Shown: positions 9,378-18,084 of the stretch, one piece after another | Position numbering within the stretch: the first letter of the stretch is position 1 | Layout: the number at the start of each line of letters is the position of its first letter | Assembly: GCF_945956965.1 (NCBI RefSeq) | Contig: NZ_CAMFJS010000026.1 | Location: forward strand, 1 to 64,000 | Source: an uncultured Roseateles sp. | GTDB lineage: Bacteria; Pseudomonadota; Gammaproteobacteria; Burkholderiales; Burkholderiaceae_C | Length of the DNA stretch: 64,000 bases | Direction of reading: 5' to 3' | Made by a program: the position numbers and the translations under genes | Notes under the pieces: generated by a model | The model's input: the letters and a program-made list of their open reading frames with translations, nothing else | The model's database searches: none | Told to the model about the DNA's origin: nothing

Positions 9378-9815
9378 ATGGGACTGATGGATTCATTATT
9401 GGGCGCGGCCTCGCAGGCCCTGGCTGGCCAAGCGGGCCAGCAGCAAACAGGTGGCCTTGATTTGATGAGCCTGGCCGCAGGCTTGCTGAATCAGCATGGC
9501 GGTTTGCCCGGTCTTTTGCAGCAATTGCAAAGCTCGGGCTTGATGGAGCAGGTGCAGAGCTGGGTGTCTACCGGCGCCAATCTGCCGGTGTCGGCAGAGC
9601 AAATCACCGCCGCGTTGGGCAGTGATAGCGTGGCCCAGATGGCGCAGCAAACCGGCTTGTCGCATGGCGAGTTGGGCGCGCAATTGGCGCATTGGCTGCC
9701 TCAGATCATTGACCACATGACCCCCAACGGTCAGGCGCCCGCTGCTGGCTCTGCAGGCGGCGTCGATCTCGGCAGTTTGGCGGGCATGCTGGGCGGCCTG
9801 CTTAAGCAAGGCTGA
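9378..9815 (+). CDS. YidB-family protein
   Basis: 145-aa protein of the YidB/DUF937 family, function unknown. It starts with the family's typical GLMDSLLGAASQALAGQ, has a Gly/Gln-rich spacer, LLNQHGGLPGLLQQLQSSGL, and the conserved helical core with VSWVSTGANLPVSAEQI-like order (SWVSTGANLPVSAEQI) and LAHWLPQIIDHMTPNG. The C-terminus LGSLAGMLGGLL is amphipathic. The ATG at 9378 has GGAG at 9367-9370. It is probably monocistronic, ending in the 9831-9856 hairpin. Confidence 0.87.
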   Translation: MGLMDSLLGAASQALAGQAGQQQTGGLDLMSLAAGLLNQHGGLPGLLQQLQSSGLMEQVQSWVSTGANLPVSAEQITAALGSDSVAQMAQQTGLSHGELGAQLAHWLPQIIDHMTPNGQAPAAGSAGGVDLGSLAGMLGGLLKQG

Positions 9816-9830
9816 AATTTCGCCTTGCCA

Positions 9831-9856
9831 TGAAGGACCGGTGTCTTGGTCCTTCA
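9831..9856. terminator. Hairpin between convergent yidB-like and HAD genes
   Basis: TGAAGGACC (9831-9839) and GGTCCTTCA (9848-9856) form a perfect 9-bp stem with an 8-base loop between two convergent stop codons. There is no long T-run. It is a probable bidirectional terminator or 3'-end stabiliser. Confidence 0.55.
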
Positions 9857-9890
9857 ATGTCCTCTTGCGGCAGCTAGCTTTGAGGCGCCC

Positions 9891-10754
9891 TCAGAGCTTG
9901 CCGTGGCTGCGGCCGACGCTTTCTTGCCATTCGGCAGCAATGAACTGCAGCACGCTGTCGCTGTGGTGTGGGCCAATCACTTGATGTGCCAGTTGCTTGA
10001 CCTCGCTGATCGCGTTGGCCACCGCAATGCCGCGGTGCGCGGCGCGCATCATTTTGATGTCGTTGACATGGTCGCCAAACACCACCACCTCGCGCGCATC
10101 CAGGCCGTAGCGTTGGGCCAGGGTCTGGATGGCCTGATCCTTGGTGGCGCGCCGATCATGCACGGTCAGCCAGGGCCAGCCCGGTAGATAGAGGTCTTCG
10201 GCCACATGGGTTTCGACCTGCTCGCCGCAAAGTGCTTCGATCTCGGCCTGCAGGGCCAGCAGCACCGGCTCGCGGTCCACCACCACAAAGGTCACCACCG
10301 GGTCGCCGAGTTCGTCTTGCAGGCGGGCGGAGTGGCGCAGTCGCGGATCGGCATTGCGCAGGCGCTCGTCAATAAAGCGCTGCTGGCCTTCGTTCTCGGC
10401 CGCCTGGTAGAACAGTTGGTCGCCCAGCACGCCATGGGTGGAGAAGAAGGGCAGGCTGCCCTGGCGCCGAATCAGGCCGAACAGCTCTTGCGCCAAGGCC
10501 GGCTCGATCGAATGGACTAACTCATGGCGACCGCTGGCCATATCGCTGATGTAAGCGCCGTTAGAGGAAATCACCGGCAAGCGCAGGGGTAAATCGCCAA
10601 GAATGCGCGCGATGGATGACACGTGGCGCGCGCTTGCCACCGTGAAGCAAAGCCCTTCGTCCAGCATGCGGGCCAGGCCTGCGCGGGTGCTGGCGGAAAG
10701 TTGGGCCTGCGGGTCGAGCAGGGTGCCGTCGAGATCGGAAACGTAGAGAGTCAT
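9891..10754 (-). CDS. HAD-superfamily (Cof/type IIB) sugar-phosphate phosphatase
   Basis: Phosphatase of the Cof subfamily of haloacid dehalogenase-like hydrolases. Motif I is VSDLDGTLLD at the very N-terminus, motif II is VISSNGAYI, and motifs III/IV are KDQAIQTLAQRYG with VVVFGDHVNDIKMM. A C2 cap of about 100 residues lies between motifs II and III. The final motif reads GDHVND rather than the commoner GDxxND with Gly-Asn, but the aspartates are kept. The ATG at 10754 places motif I correctly; the frame is open well upstream but without conserved sequence. 287 aa. Substrate not predictable. Confidence 0.9.
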   Translation of the reverse strand: MTLYVSDLDGTLLDPQAQLSASTRAGLARMLDEGLCFTVASARHVSSIARILGDLPLRLPVISSNGAYISDMASGRHELVHSIEPALAQELFGLIRRQGSLPFFSTHGVLGDQLFYQAAENEGQQRFIDERLRNADPRLRHSARLQDELGDPVVTFVVVDREPVLLALQAEIEALCGEQVETHVAEDLYLPGWPWLTVHDRRATKDQAIQTLAQRYGLDAREVVVFGDHVNDIKMMRAAHRGIAVANAISEVKQLAHQVIGPHHSDSVLQFIAAEWQESVGRSHGKL

Positions 10755-10794
10755 GGTGATGGGACGGCGAGCGGAAGGGCAGGGCTTGAGTCGT

Positions 10795-10825
10795 GCAAGA
10801 AAAAAGGCGACCTTGAGGTCGCCTT
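10795..10825 (-). terminator. Rho-independent terminator of the phoH-like gene
   Basis: On the reverse strand AAGGCGACC-TCAA-GGTCGCCTT (10804-10825) is followed by a run of T (A-run at about 10799-10805 on the + strand). It lies 34 bases past the stop of the PhoH-like gene and is an ideal intrinsic terminator. Confidence 0.85.
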
Positions 10826-10858
10826 CGGGATTGTGCGCCAAAGCTTGGCGCTGAGCGC

Positions 10859-12625
10859 TTAAAGCACCTCGGAGGCGAAATCCGCCAAGCGTGAGCGTTC
10901 GCCCCGCGCCAGGGTCACATGCCCGCTGTGCGCCCAGCCCTTGAAACGGTCCACGGCATAGGTCAGGCCCGAGCTGCCTTCGGTCAAATAAGGCGTGTCG
11001 ATCTGGGCCAGATTGCCCAGGCAAACGATCTTGGTGCCGGGGCCGGCCCGGGTGATCAGGGTCTTCATTTGCTTGGGCGTCAAGTTTTGCGCCTCGTCGA
11101 TGATGACGTATTTGTTCAAGAAGGTGCGCCCGCGCATGAAGTTCAGGCTCTTGATCTTGATCTTGCTGCGCACCAAGTCATTGGTGGCGGCGCGGCCCCA
11201 CTCGCCGGCGGCGCTGTCGCCACGTGCCAGCACTTCCAGGTTGTCGTCCAGCGCGCCCATCCAGGGGCTCATCTTTTCCTCCTCGGTGCCGGGCAGGAAG
11301 CCGATGTCTTCGCCCACCGGCACGGTCACACGGGTGACGATGATTTCGGAATAGCGACGGTCATCCAGGACTTGAGACAGGCCCGCGGCCAGGGCCAGCA
11401 AGGTCTTGCCGGTACCGGCCGTACCCGTCAGCGTGACGAAATCGCAGTCCGGATCCAGCAGCAGATTGAGGGCGAAATTCTGCTCGCGGTTGCGTGCGGT
11501 GACGCCCCAGCAAGCATGCTTCTGGTTGCCGTAGTCCTTCAGAGTGCGCAGCACGGCGGTCTTGCCGGTGATTTCCAGCACCTTGGCGTAGAGCGGCGCG
11601 GCGCCGGGTGCTTCCAGATAGAGCAGTTCGTTGATCAGCAGCGAGGGCACCAGCGGGCCGCTGATGCGGTAGAAGGTGATGCCGCCCTGGCTCCAGCTTT
11701 CCATGGTCTTGCCATGGCGCTCCCAGAAGTCGGCCGGTAAGGCCTGCACGCCGGTGTAGAGCAGGTCGGAGTCTTCCAGCGTCTTGTCGTTGCGGTAGTC
11801 CTCCGCGGCCAGGCCCAGGGCGCGCGCCTTGATGCGCATATTGATGTCTTTGGACACCAGCACCACTTCGCGCTTGGGCTCTTTGAGCTTCAGGGCTTGC
11901 ACCACGCCGAGGATCTGGTTGTCCGCCTTGCCTTGTGGCAGGCCTGCGGGCAGGGGGGTGTCGAGCAGTTGGGTCTGGAAGAACAGCTTGCCGCCGGCTT
12001 CACGGTGGCCGGTGTGGTCCAGCGGCAGGCCCTTGGCCATGTCTTCGGCGCTGCTGCCCTGCAGGCCAGCTGCCAGGGTGTCGAGCTCGCGGCTGACCTG
12101 GCGCACATTGCGGGCCACTTCGGTCATGCCCTTTTTGTGCCCATCCAGCTCTTCGAGCGTGATCATGGGCAGGTAGATGTCATGTTCCTCGAAGCGGAAC
12201 AAGCTCATCGGGTCGTGCATCAGCACATTGGTGTCCAGCACAAAGAGCTTGGGCTCGCCGCTTTCGGCGCGTTTGCCGCTGCGCGGCTTGCGGGCCAGGG
12301 GGCTGGGCTTGGGCGCTGGAGCTTGCGCGCGCGGCTTGGCCGGCGCAAAAGTGGTTTGCACGGCAGGGGCTGCCGCTGCGGTGATCTTGGGCTGGGCTAC
12401 GGGTGCCGGTGCTGCAGCCGGCGCTGACTTTGCCGCTTGGGGGCCGCTGCTGGCGGGCGCCTTGGCCTGAACAGTGGCGCTGTCCGGCAGGCTGCGCGAC
12501 TTGGCCGCTGGCTTGGCGGGCGGGGTCTGGCGCTGGGTGCCGGGCTTGCTCACGGCCAGGGTGTTGTCAAAAGCGGTGGGGTCAAGGCGGCTGGCGCGTT
12601 TGGTCGGGGGCTTTGGCAGTGGCAT
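10859..12625 (-). CDS. PIN-PhoH family protein (PhoH2-type ATPase/ribonuclease)
   Basis: Fusion of a PIN-domain ribonuclease and a PhoH ATPase, the arrangement called PhoH2, whose known members are RNA helicases with RNase activity. The first 120 residues are Pro/Ala/Lys-rich and disordered. The PIN domain begins near residue 127 with FVLDTNVLMHD. The PhoH domain has Walker A GTAGTGKT near residue 400 and Walker B VIIDEAQN near residue 508, followed by the arginine-finger region. 588 aa; the low-complexity N-terminus is longer than usual for the family. Transcribed alone, with a strong terminator behind it. Confidence 0.93.
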   Translation of the reverse strand: MPLPKPPTKRASRLDPTAFDNTLAVSKPGTQRQTPPAKPAAKSRSLPDSATVQAKAPASSGPQAAKSAPAAAPAPVAQPKITAAAAPAVQTTFAPAKPRAQAPAPKPSPLARKPRSGKRAESGEPKLFVLDTNVLMHDPMSLFRFEEHDIYLPMITLEELDGHKKGMTEVARNVRQVSRELDTLAAGLQGSSAEDMAKGLPLDHTGHREAGGKLFFQTQLLDTPLPAGLPQGKADNQILGVVQALKLKEPKREVVLVSKDINMRIKARALGLAAEDYRNDKTLEDSDLLYTGVQALPADFWERHGKTMESWSQGGITFYRISGPLVPSLLINELLYLEAPGAAPLYAKVLEITGKTAVLRTLKDYGNQKHACWGVTARNREQNFALNLLLDPDCDFVTLTGTAGTGKTLLALAAGLSQVLDDRRYSEIIVTRVTVPVGEDIGFLPGTEEEKMSPWMGALDDNLEVLARGDSAAGEWGRAATNDLVRSKIKIKSLNFMRGRTFLNKYVIIDEAQNLTPKQMKTLITRAGPGTKIVCLGNLAQIDTPYLTEGSSGLTYAVDRFKGWAHSGHVTLARGERSRLADFASEVL

Positions 12626-12686
12626 GGTGGGCTAAGGTTCAGGCTGCGCTGGGGCAAGCTTGGTGGAAATGCGCCGTGCAGAAAAA

Positions 12687-12718
12687 GCAAAAGCCGCACA
12701 GGCAGCTGTACGGCTTTG
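12687..12718. terminator. Hairpin upstream of the phoH-like gene
   Basis: AAAGCCG and CGGCTTT flank an inner ACAG/CTGT stem with a GCAG loop. An A-rich run lies on the left, giving T-rich sequence on the reverse strand after the stem. It resembles a second terminator behind bcp or a leader hairpin of the phoH transcript. The 290 bases between the two genes hold only this and the 12840-12880 hairpin. Confidence 0.5.
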
Positions 12719-12839
12719 GAATTTTGGCTACATGGCGCTCGGGCATGAGCCCATTATGCACAAAGCGATGTGACGCGTTGATGCTCGCCCCGAGTGCATC
12801 GTTTGCGCATCTTTTGCGCGACAGTGCGGGCTTGGAAAT

Positions 12840-12880
12840 GAAAAAAGCCGACCCGGAATGATCCAGAATCGGCTTTTTGT
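12840..12880. terminator. Bidirectional terminator downstream of bcp
   Basis: AAAAAGCCGA at about 12842-12851 pairs with TCGGCTTTTT at about 12869-12878, with A- and T-runs on the two sides and a 17-base loop. On the reverse strand it lies about 36 bases beyond the bcp stop, so it serves that gene. Confidence 0.8.
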
Positions 12881-12915
12881 GCTGCCGGCCTGGGCCGGTG
12901 CGGCTGAGGTTTAAC

Positions 12916-13398
12916 TCAGGCGGCTTCCTTCTTGGTCAGCAGCTTGACTTCCTTCAGCACTTCGTCGACGTGACCGGCGACCTTGATGCCACGCCATTCG
13001 GCGCGCAGCACGCCCGAAGGGTCGATCAGGAAGGTGGAGCGCTCAATGCCCTTGACCTTCTTGCCGTACATGATCTTGTTCTTGACCACGCCGAACATAT
13101 GGCAGAGCTTCTCTTCGGTGTCGGCGATCAGCTCGAAGGGCAACTCAAGCGTCTGCTTGAACTTCTCGTGCGAAGCCATATTGTCGCGGGAGACGCCCAG
13201 AACGACGGCGCCGGCCTTGACGAAATCCTTGTGGCGGTCACGGAACTGCATGGCCTCCGTTGTGCATCCTGGCGTGTTGTCCTTTGGGTAGAAGTACAAC
13301 ACCACGGCTTGACCTGAATAGGTATGTGGTGTGAACTTCACGCCTCCGGTGGCGAGGGCTTCAATTTCCGGGAGTGGTTTGTTGAGCGCTGGCGTCAT
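12916..13398 (-). CDS. bcp: Thioredoxin-dependent peroxiredoxin, Bcp/PrxQ type
   Basis: Reduces hydrogen peroxide and organic hydroperoxides in the cytoplasm using thioredoxin. The peroxidatic Cys45 lies in the canonical NTPGCTTEA motif after LYFYPKD. The residue five positions later, a resolving cysteine in E. coli Bcp, is methionine here. The protein is therefore either 1-Cys or uses Cys near KLCHMFG. The rest (VLGVSRDNMASHEKF, then RSTFLIDPSG) is standard. 160 aa, normal length. A TATAAT hexamer lies on the reverse strand at 13442-13447, upstream of the ATG at 13398. Confidence 0.94.
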   Translation of the reverse strand: MTPALNKPLPEIEALATGGVKFTPHTYSGQAVVLYFYPKDNTPGCTTEAMQFRDRHKDFVKAGAVVLGVSRDNMASHEKFKQTLELPFELIADTEEKLCHMFGVVKNKIMYGKKVKGIERSTFLIDPSGVLRAEWRGIKVAGHVDEVLKEVKLLTKKEAA

Positions 13399-13441
13399 GT
13401 GGCCTTATGGGTATGATGCGCCTGGTAGGGCATAGCCGTCC

Positions 13442-13447
13442 ATTATA
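13442..13447 (-). promoter_or_regulatory. Candidate -10 element for bcp
   Basis: The reverse strand reads TATAAT here, 44 bases before the bcp start. No convincing -35 hexamer was found at 16-18 bases, so only the -10 element is supported. Confidence 0.45.
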
Positions 13448-13572
13448 CGTTGAATGGTGGGCGCCCTTGGCCGTCACTCGGGAGACCCCCTAGCTGAGCG
13501 TGCCGCAAGACCAACATCATGCTTTGTGGTGCTTGACAAGGTGCGGCGAGTGCGGGAATCGCGCGCCGGCGC

Positions 13573-13947
13573 TTAATTTTCAATCAGAAGTGCCGCCAAA
13601 ACGGCCCGGCCCTCGCTGGCCAGCACGTTGTATGTGCGACATGCGGCCGCCAGATCCATGGTTTCCACGCCGATGCGCTGCGCGATCAAGCTTTGATACA
13701 GCGCGGGCTTGGCGAAGCGAATCCGGCTGCCACTGCCGAAGATCACCAGCTCCGGTTTGCAGGCCAGGATTTGTTCGAAATGTGCCGCGCTCAAATCTTC
13801 AAAGCGTTGCAGCGGCCAAGCCTGCACCTCGCCTTGCCAGGGCACCAGCAAGCTGGTGCTGTGCTGGACCTTGTTGACCCAGACGCTGCGGCCATCGTGG
13901 TGCGAAATGCTGTTGCCGCCGAGCGGCTCGTCAAGTTGGAATTTCAT
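13573..13947 (-). CDS. Mth938-like domain protein (NDUFAF3 family)
   Basis: 124-aa protein of the DUF498/Mth938-like family. In eukaryotes the family includes the complex I assembly factor NDUFAF3; bacterial function is unknown. Visible family features are the VIFGSGSRIRFAKPALYQSL block and the GVETMDLAAACRTYNVLASEGR block near the C-terminus. The second block is the conserved 'T..A..TYN.L..EGR' signature. Start ATG at 13947, stop at 13573. It is divergent from alaA, with about 140 bases between them. Confidence 0.85.
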   Translation of the reverse strand: MKFQLDEPLGGNSISHHDGRSVWVNKVQHSTSLLVPWQGEVQAWPLQRFEDLSAAHFEQILACKPELVIFGSGSRIRFAKPALYQSLIAQRIGVETMDLAAACRTYNVLASEGRAVLAALLIEN

Positions 13948-14088
13948 CTGGGCTAAGCCTGGGTCAATGAGAAGCGAACGCTTGGCGCGGAAGGGCCTGC
14001 TACCCTGTGATTAAATTGTATGTTTTGCAGCGCAGCAATGTCGCTGCAGACGCCTTCAGCCCGTGAGTCACCATCAGGAGTGCCCGCT

Positions 14089-15315
14089 TTGAGACCGATA
14101 GCCAAGTCCGCCAAACTAGCCAATGTCAGCTACGACATTCGGGGCCCCGTGCTGGACAAGGCGCGAGCGATGGAGGAAGAAGGCCAGAAGATCATCAAGC
14201 TGAACATCGGCAATGTGGCCGCCTTCGGCTTGGAGCCGCCCGACGAGATCGTGCAGGACATGATACGTAACCTGCCCGCCGCGGCCGGCTACACCGACTC
14301 CAAAGGCCTCTTCGCGCCGCGCAAGGCGGTGGTGCATTACTGCCAGGAAAAGCAGGTCCGCGGCGTCACCATCGACGATGTCTACCTGGGCAATGGCGCT
14401 TCTGAGCTGATCCAGATGAGCATGCAGGCCCTGCTCAACGACGGCGATGAGATGCTGATTCCCAGCCCCGACTTCCCGCTCTACACCGCGGTCGTGGGTC
14501 TGAGTGGCGGCCGTCCCGTCCACTATCGCTGCGATGAGCAGTCGGGCTGGACGCCGGACATCGAGGACATCCGCGCCAAGATCACCCCGCGCACCCGTGG
14601 CATCATCGTCTGCAACCCGAATAACCCGACCGGCGCGCTCTACCCGACGCAAGTCTTGCTGGACATCATTGAGCTGGCGCGCCAGCACCAGCTGATCGTC
14701 TTCGCCGACGAGATCTACGACAAGACGCTTTACGACGGCAACACCCATGTCAGCATGGCCAGCCTGGCGGACGATGTGCTCTTCGTCACCTTCAACGGCT
14801 TGTCCAAGAACTACCGCTCCTGCGGTTACCGCGCCGGCTGGATGGTGGTATCGGGCGAAAAGCGCCACGCCCGCGACTACATCGAGGGCCTGAATATGCT
14901 GGCCAGCCTGCGCCTGTGCTCCAACACGCCAGGCCAGTTGGCGATTCAGACCGCGCTGGGCGGTTATCAAAGCATCAAAGACTTGGTGGCGCCCACCGGC
15001 CGCCTGTGCCGTCAGCGCGATCTGGCCTATGACTTGTTGACGCAGATTCCCGGCGTCAGCGTGGTCAAGCCCAAGGCGGCGCTCTACATGTTCCCGCGCC
15101 TGGACCCCAAGATTTACCCGATTCAGGACGACCAGCAATTTGCCTACGAGTTGCTGGCCGAAGAGAAGGTCTTGATCGTGCAAGGCACCGGTTTTAACTG
15201 GAGCGAACCGGATCACTTCCGCCTGGTCTTCCTGCCTGCCGTCGATGACCTGCAGGAGGCCATCGGCCGCATCGAGCGCTTCCTGGCGCATTACCGCAAA
15301 CGGCACAGCGTCTGA
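14089..15315 (+). CDS. alaA: Alanine aminotransferase (AlaA-type), TTG start
   Basis: PLP-dependent class I/II transaminase that makes alanine from pyruvate with glutamate. Diagnostic segments are YDIRGPVLDKA at the N-terminus, GNGASELIQ, CNPNNPTGA, and FADEIYDKTLY. The PLP lysine is Lys240 in LSKNYRSCGYRAGW. The TTG at 14089 is preferred as start. It has AGGAG at 14076-14080 with 8-base spacing and gives RPIAKSAKL right before the conserved core, matching the N-terminal length of E. coli AlaA. ATGs at 14020 and 14038 are in frame but lack a ribosome site. 408 aa. It heads the alaA-hom-thrC-moeA-moaD run. Confidence 0.9.
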   Translation: MRPIAKSAKLANVSYDIRGPVLDKARAMEEEGQKIIKLNIGNVAAFGLEPPDEIVQDMIRNLPAAAGYTDSKGLFAPRKAVVHYCQEKQVRGVTIDDVYLGNGASELIQMSMQALLNDGDEMLIPSPDFPLYTAVVGLSGGRPVHYRCDEQSGWTPDIEDIRAKITPRTRGIIVCNPNNPTGALYPTQVLLDIIELARQHQLIVFADEIYDKTLYDGNTHVSMASLADDVLFVTFNGLSKNYRSCGYRAGWMVVSGEKRHARDYIEGLNMLASLRLCSNTPGQLAIQTALGGYQSIKDLVAPTGRLCRQRDLAYDLLTQIPGVSVVKPKAALYMFPRLDPKIYPIQDDQQFAYELLAEEKVLIVQGTGFNWSEPDHFRLVFLPAVDDLQEAIGRIERFLAHYRKRHSV

Positions 15316-15362
15316 CACAAGACCCCGCAGCAACAGCATTTAGCGACGAACGAAAACACACC

Positions 15363-16676
15363 ATGAAACCGATCAAAGTAGGCTTGTTGGGCATTGGCAC
15401 CGTCGGCACGGGCACCTTCCATGTGTTGCAGCGCAATCAGGCCGAGATTCGCGGCCGCGCCGGCCGTGGCATTGAAGTCAGCATGGTGTGCCGCCGCGAT
15501 CTGGCGGCCGCGCGCGCCGTGGTGGGTGATAGCGATGTTGTGGTGACCGCCGACCCCTACGCCATCATCAACAACCCCGAGATCGACATCGTGGTCGAGA
15601 CCATCGGCGGCTGTGGCCTGGCGCGTGAATTGGTGCTGGCCGCGATTGCCCAGGGCAAGCATGTGGTGACGGCCAACAAGGCCTTGCTGGCCGTGCATGG
15701 CACCGAGATTTTCGAAGCCGCGCGCGCCAAGGGCGTGATGGTGGCGTTTGAAGCCGCGGTGGCCGGCGGCATCCCCATCATCAAGGCCTTGCGCGAGGGC
15801 TTGAGCGCCAACCGCATCGAGTGGATCGCCGGCATCATCAACGGCACCACCAATTTCATCTTGTCGGAAATGAAGGCCAAGGGCCTGGACTTCGACGTGG
15901 TGCTCAAGGAAGCGCAACGCCTGGGCTATGCCGAGGCCGACCCCACTTTCGACATCGAAGGCGTGGACGCCGCGCATAAGCTGACCATCATGAGCGCCAT
16001 CGCTTTCGGCGTGCCGGTGCAGTTCGACAAAGCGCATGTGGAAGGCATCACGGCCCTGCAAGCGGCCGATATCCGTTACGCCGAACAACTCGGCTACCGC
16101 ATCAAGCTGCTGGGCCTGACCCGCCGCCGTGAGAACGGCATTGAGCTGCGCGTGCATCCCACGCTGGTCCCCGCCAATCGACTGATCGCCAATGTGGAAG
16201 GCGCCATGAACGCGGTGCTGGTGCAGGGCGATGCCGTTGGCACCACGCTGTACTACGGCAAGGGCGCGGGCGCGGAGCCCACGGCTTCGGCCATCGTGGC
16301 CGATCTGGTGGACGTGACCCGCCTGGCCACGGCCGACCCGGACCACCGCGTGCCGCATCTGGCCTTCCAGCCCGACGCGATGAGCAATACGCCGGTGCTG
16401 GTGATGGATGATGTGATCACCGCCTACTACCTGCGCCTGCGCGTGGCGGATCAAGCCGGTGTCCTCTCGCGCATCACCACCATCCTGGCCGAACACGACA
16501 TCTCCATCGACGGCATGTTGCAGCGCGAATCCGCCGATGGCGAGAAGCAGACCGACCTGATCATCCTGACCCACGAAACGGTCGAAGGCCGCATGAACAA
16601 GGCGCTGGGCCAGATGCAGGCGCTGCCGACCGTGCTGGCCCCCATCGTGCGCATCCGCAAGGAAGACCTGGCCTGA
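15363..16676 (+). CDS. hom: Homoserine dehydrogenase
   Basis: NAD(P)-dependent reduction of aspartate semialdehyde to homoserine, the branch point for threonine and methionine. The N-terminal Rossmann fold begins VGLLGIGTVGTGTF. The catalytic domain includes HVVTANKALLA, IINGTTNFILSEM and GYAEADPTFDIEG. The C-terminal ACT domain (about residues 355-432, with AGVLSRITTILAEHDISI) gives feedback control by threonine in this class. 437 aa, monofunctional, without a fused aspartokinase. It starts 47 bases after alaA and its stop almost touches thrC. Confidence 0.97.
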   Translation: MKPIKVGLLGIGTVGTGTFHVLQRNQAEIRGRAGRGIEVSMVCRRDLAAARAVVGDSDVVVTADPYAIINNPEIDIVVETIGGCGLARELVLAAIAQGKHVVTANKALLAVHGTEIFEAARAKGVMVAFEAAVAGGIPIIKALREGLSANRIEWIAGIINGTTNFILSEMKAKGLDFDVVLKEAQRLGYAEADPTFDIEGVDAAHKLTIMSAIAFGVPVQFDKAHVEGITALQAADIRYAEQLGYRIKLLGLTRRRENGIELRVHPTLVPANRLIANVEGAMNAVLVQGDAVGTTLYYGKGAGAEPTASAIVADLVDVTRLATADPDHRVPHLAFQPDAMSNTPVLVMDDVITAYYLRLRVADQAGVLSRITTILAEHDISIDGMLQRESADGEKQTDLIILTHETVEGRMNKALGQMQALPTVLAPIVRIRKEDLA

Positions 16677-16677
16677 T

Positions 16678-18084
16678 ATGAAGTACATCAGCACCCGCGG
16701 CGACCAGACCGAACGCAGTTTTTGCGAGATCCTGCTGGAGGGCCTGGCGCCCGACGGCGGCCTCTATCTGCCCCTCAACTACCCCAGGATCAATGCCGAC
16801 ACGCTGACGCGCTGGCGCGGCCTGGCTTATGCCGACCTGGCCTTCGAGATTTTGTCGCTCTATATCGACGACATCCCAAGCGAAGATCTGCGCGCCATCA
16901 CCCGCCGCACCTACACCGAGGCCGTGTTCGGCACGCCCGAGATCACGCCGCTGAAGCCCTTGGGGTCAGGTCTTGCCTTGCAAGCCTTGTCCAATGGCCC
17001 GACCTTGGCCTTCAAGGACATGGCCATGCAGTTGCTGGGCCAGTTGTTCGAGTACGAACTGGGCCGGCGCGGTGAAACGCTCAACATCCTTGGCGCCACC
17101 TCGGGTGATACCGGCAGCGCGGCCGAGTACGCCATGCGCGGCAAGGCCGGCGTGAATGTGTTCATGCTCAGCCCGGCCGGCCGCATGAGCCCCTTCCAGC
17201 AGGCGCAGATGTTCAGCCTGCAAGACGCGAACATCCACAACATCGCCATCGAAGGCGTGTTTGATGATTGCCAGGACATCGTCAAGGCGGTCAGCAACGA
17301 CTTGGAATTCAAGCGCAAGTACAAGATCGGCACGGTCAACTCGATCAACTGGGCCCGCTTGCTGGCGCAGGTGGTCTATTACTTCGCGGGCTATTTCCAG
17401 GCCACCCAGAGCAACGAAGAGAAGGTCAGCTTCACCGTGCCCTCGGGCAATTTCGGCAATGTGTGCGCGGGCCATGTGGCGCGCATGATGGGCTTGCCCA
17501 TCGCTCAATTGGTGGTGGCCACCAATGAGAACGATGTGTTGGACGAGTTTTTCCGCACCGGTATCTACCGGGTGCGCAGCGCGGCCGAAACGCACGAGAC
17601 CTCCAGCCCGTCGATGGATATTTCCAAGGCCAGCAATTTCGAACGCTTTGTGTTTGACCTGTTGGGCCGCAATGGCGCCTTGGTCAAGAGCTTGTTCGGC
17701 GAGGCCCTGCACACCCAGGGCCGCTTCGTGCTGAATGCAGATCAGTTCGAAGCGGTCTCGCAATACGGCTTTGTCTCCGGCGCCAGCAGCCATGCCGATC
17801 GCCTGGCCACCATCCGCCAGACCTACGAAGACTATGGTGTCATCGTCGATACCCATACGGCCGACGGCCTTAAGGTCGCACACGCCCATGCCCAGCGCGG
17901 CGTGAAGATGCTGGTGTTGGAAACGGCACTGCCTGCCAAGTTCGCCGCCAGCATCAAAGAGGCCATTGGTATTGAGCCACCGCGGCCCGCGGGTTTGGAA
18001 AACATCGAAGCCTTGCCCAAGCGCGTGGTGACCATGGGGGTCGATGTGGGCGCCGTGAAGGCCTTTGTTGAACAACATGTCTGA
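16678..18084 (+). CDS. thrC: Threonine synthase
   Basis: PLP enzyme that converts O-phosphohomoserine to threonine. The N-terminus MKYISTRGDQTERSFCE is typical of the long (yeast/Pseudomonas-type) class. The PLP lysine lies in the TLAFKDMAMQLLG motif, with ATSGDTGSAAEYA binding phosphate and PSGNFGN later. 468 aa, full length. Only one base separates it from hom, and moeA starts inside its last codons, so the three are one transcript. Confidence 0.97.
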   Translation: MKYISTRGDQTERSFCEILLEGLAPDGGLYLPLNYPRINADTLTRWRGLAYADLAFEILSLYIDDIPSEDLRAITRRTYTEAVFGTPEITPLKPLGSGLALQALSNGPTLAFKDMAMQLLGQLFEYELGRRGETLNILGATSGDTGSAAEYAMRGKAGVNVFMLSPAGRMSPFQQAQMFSLQDANIHNIAIEGVFDDCQDIVKAVSNDLEFKRKYKIGTVNSINWARLLAQVVYYFAGYFQATQSNEEKVSFTVPSGNFGNVCAGHVARMMGLPIAQLVVATNENDVLDEFFRTGIYRVRSAAETHETSSPSMDISKASNFERFVFDLLGRNGALVKSLFGEALHTQGRFVLNADQFEAVSQYGFVSGASSHADRLATIRQTYEDYGVIVDTHTADGLKVAHAHAQRGVKMLVLETALPAKFAASIKEAIGIEPPRPAGLENIEALPKRVVTMGVDVGAVKAFVEQHV

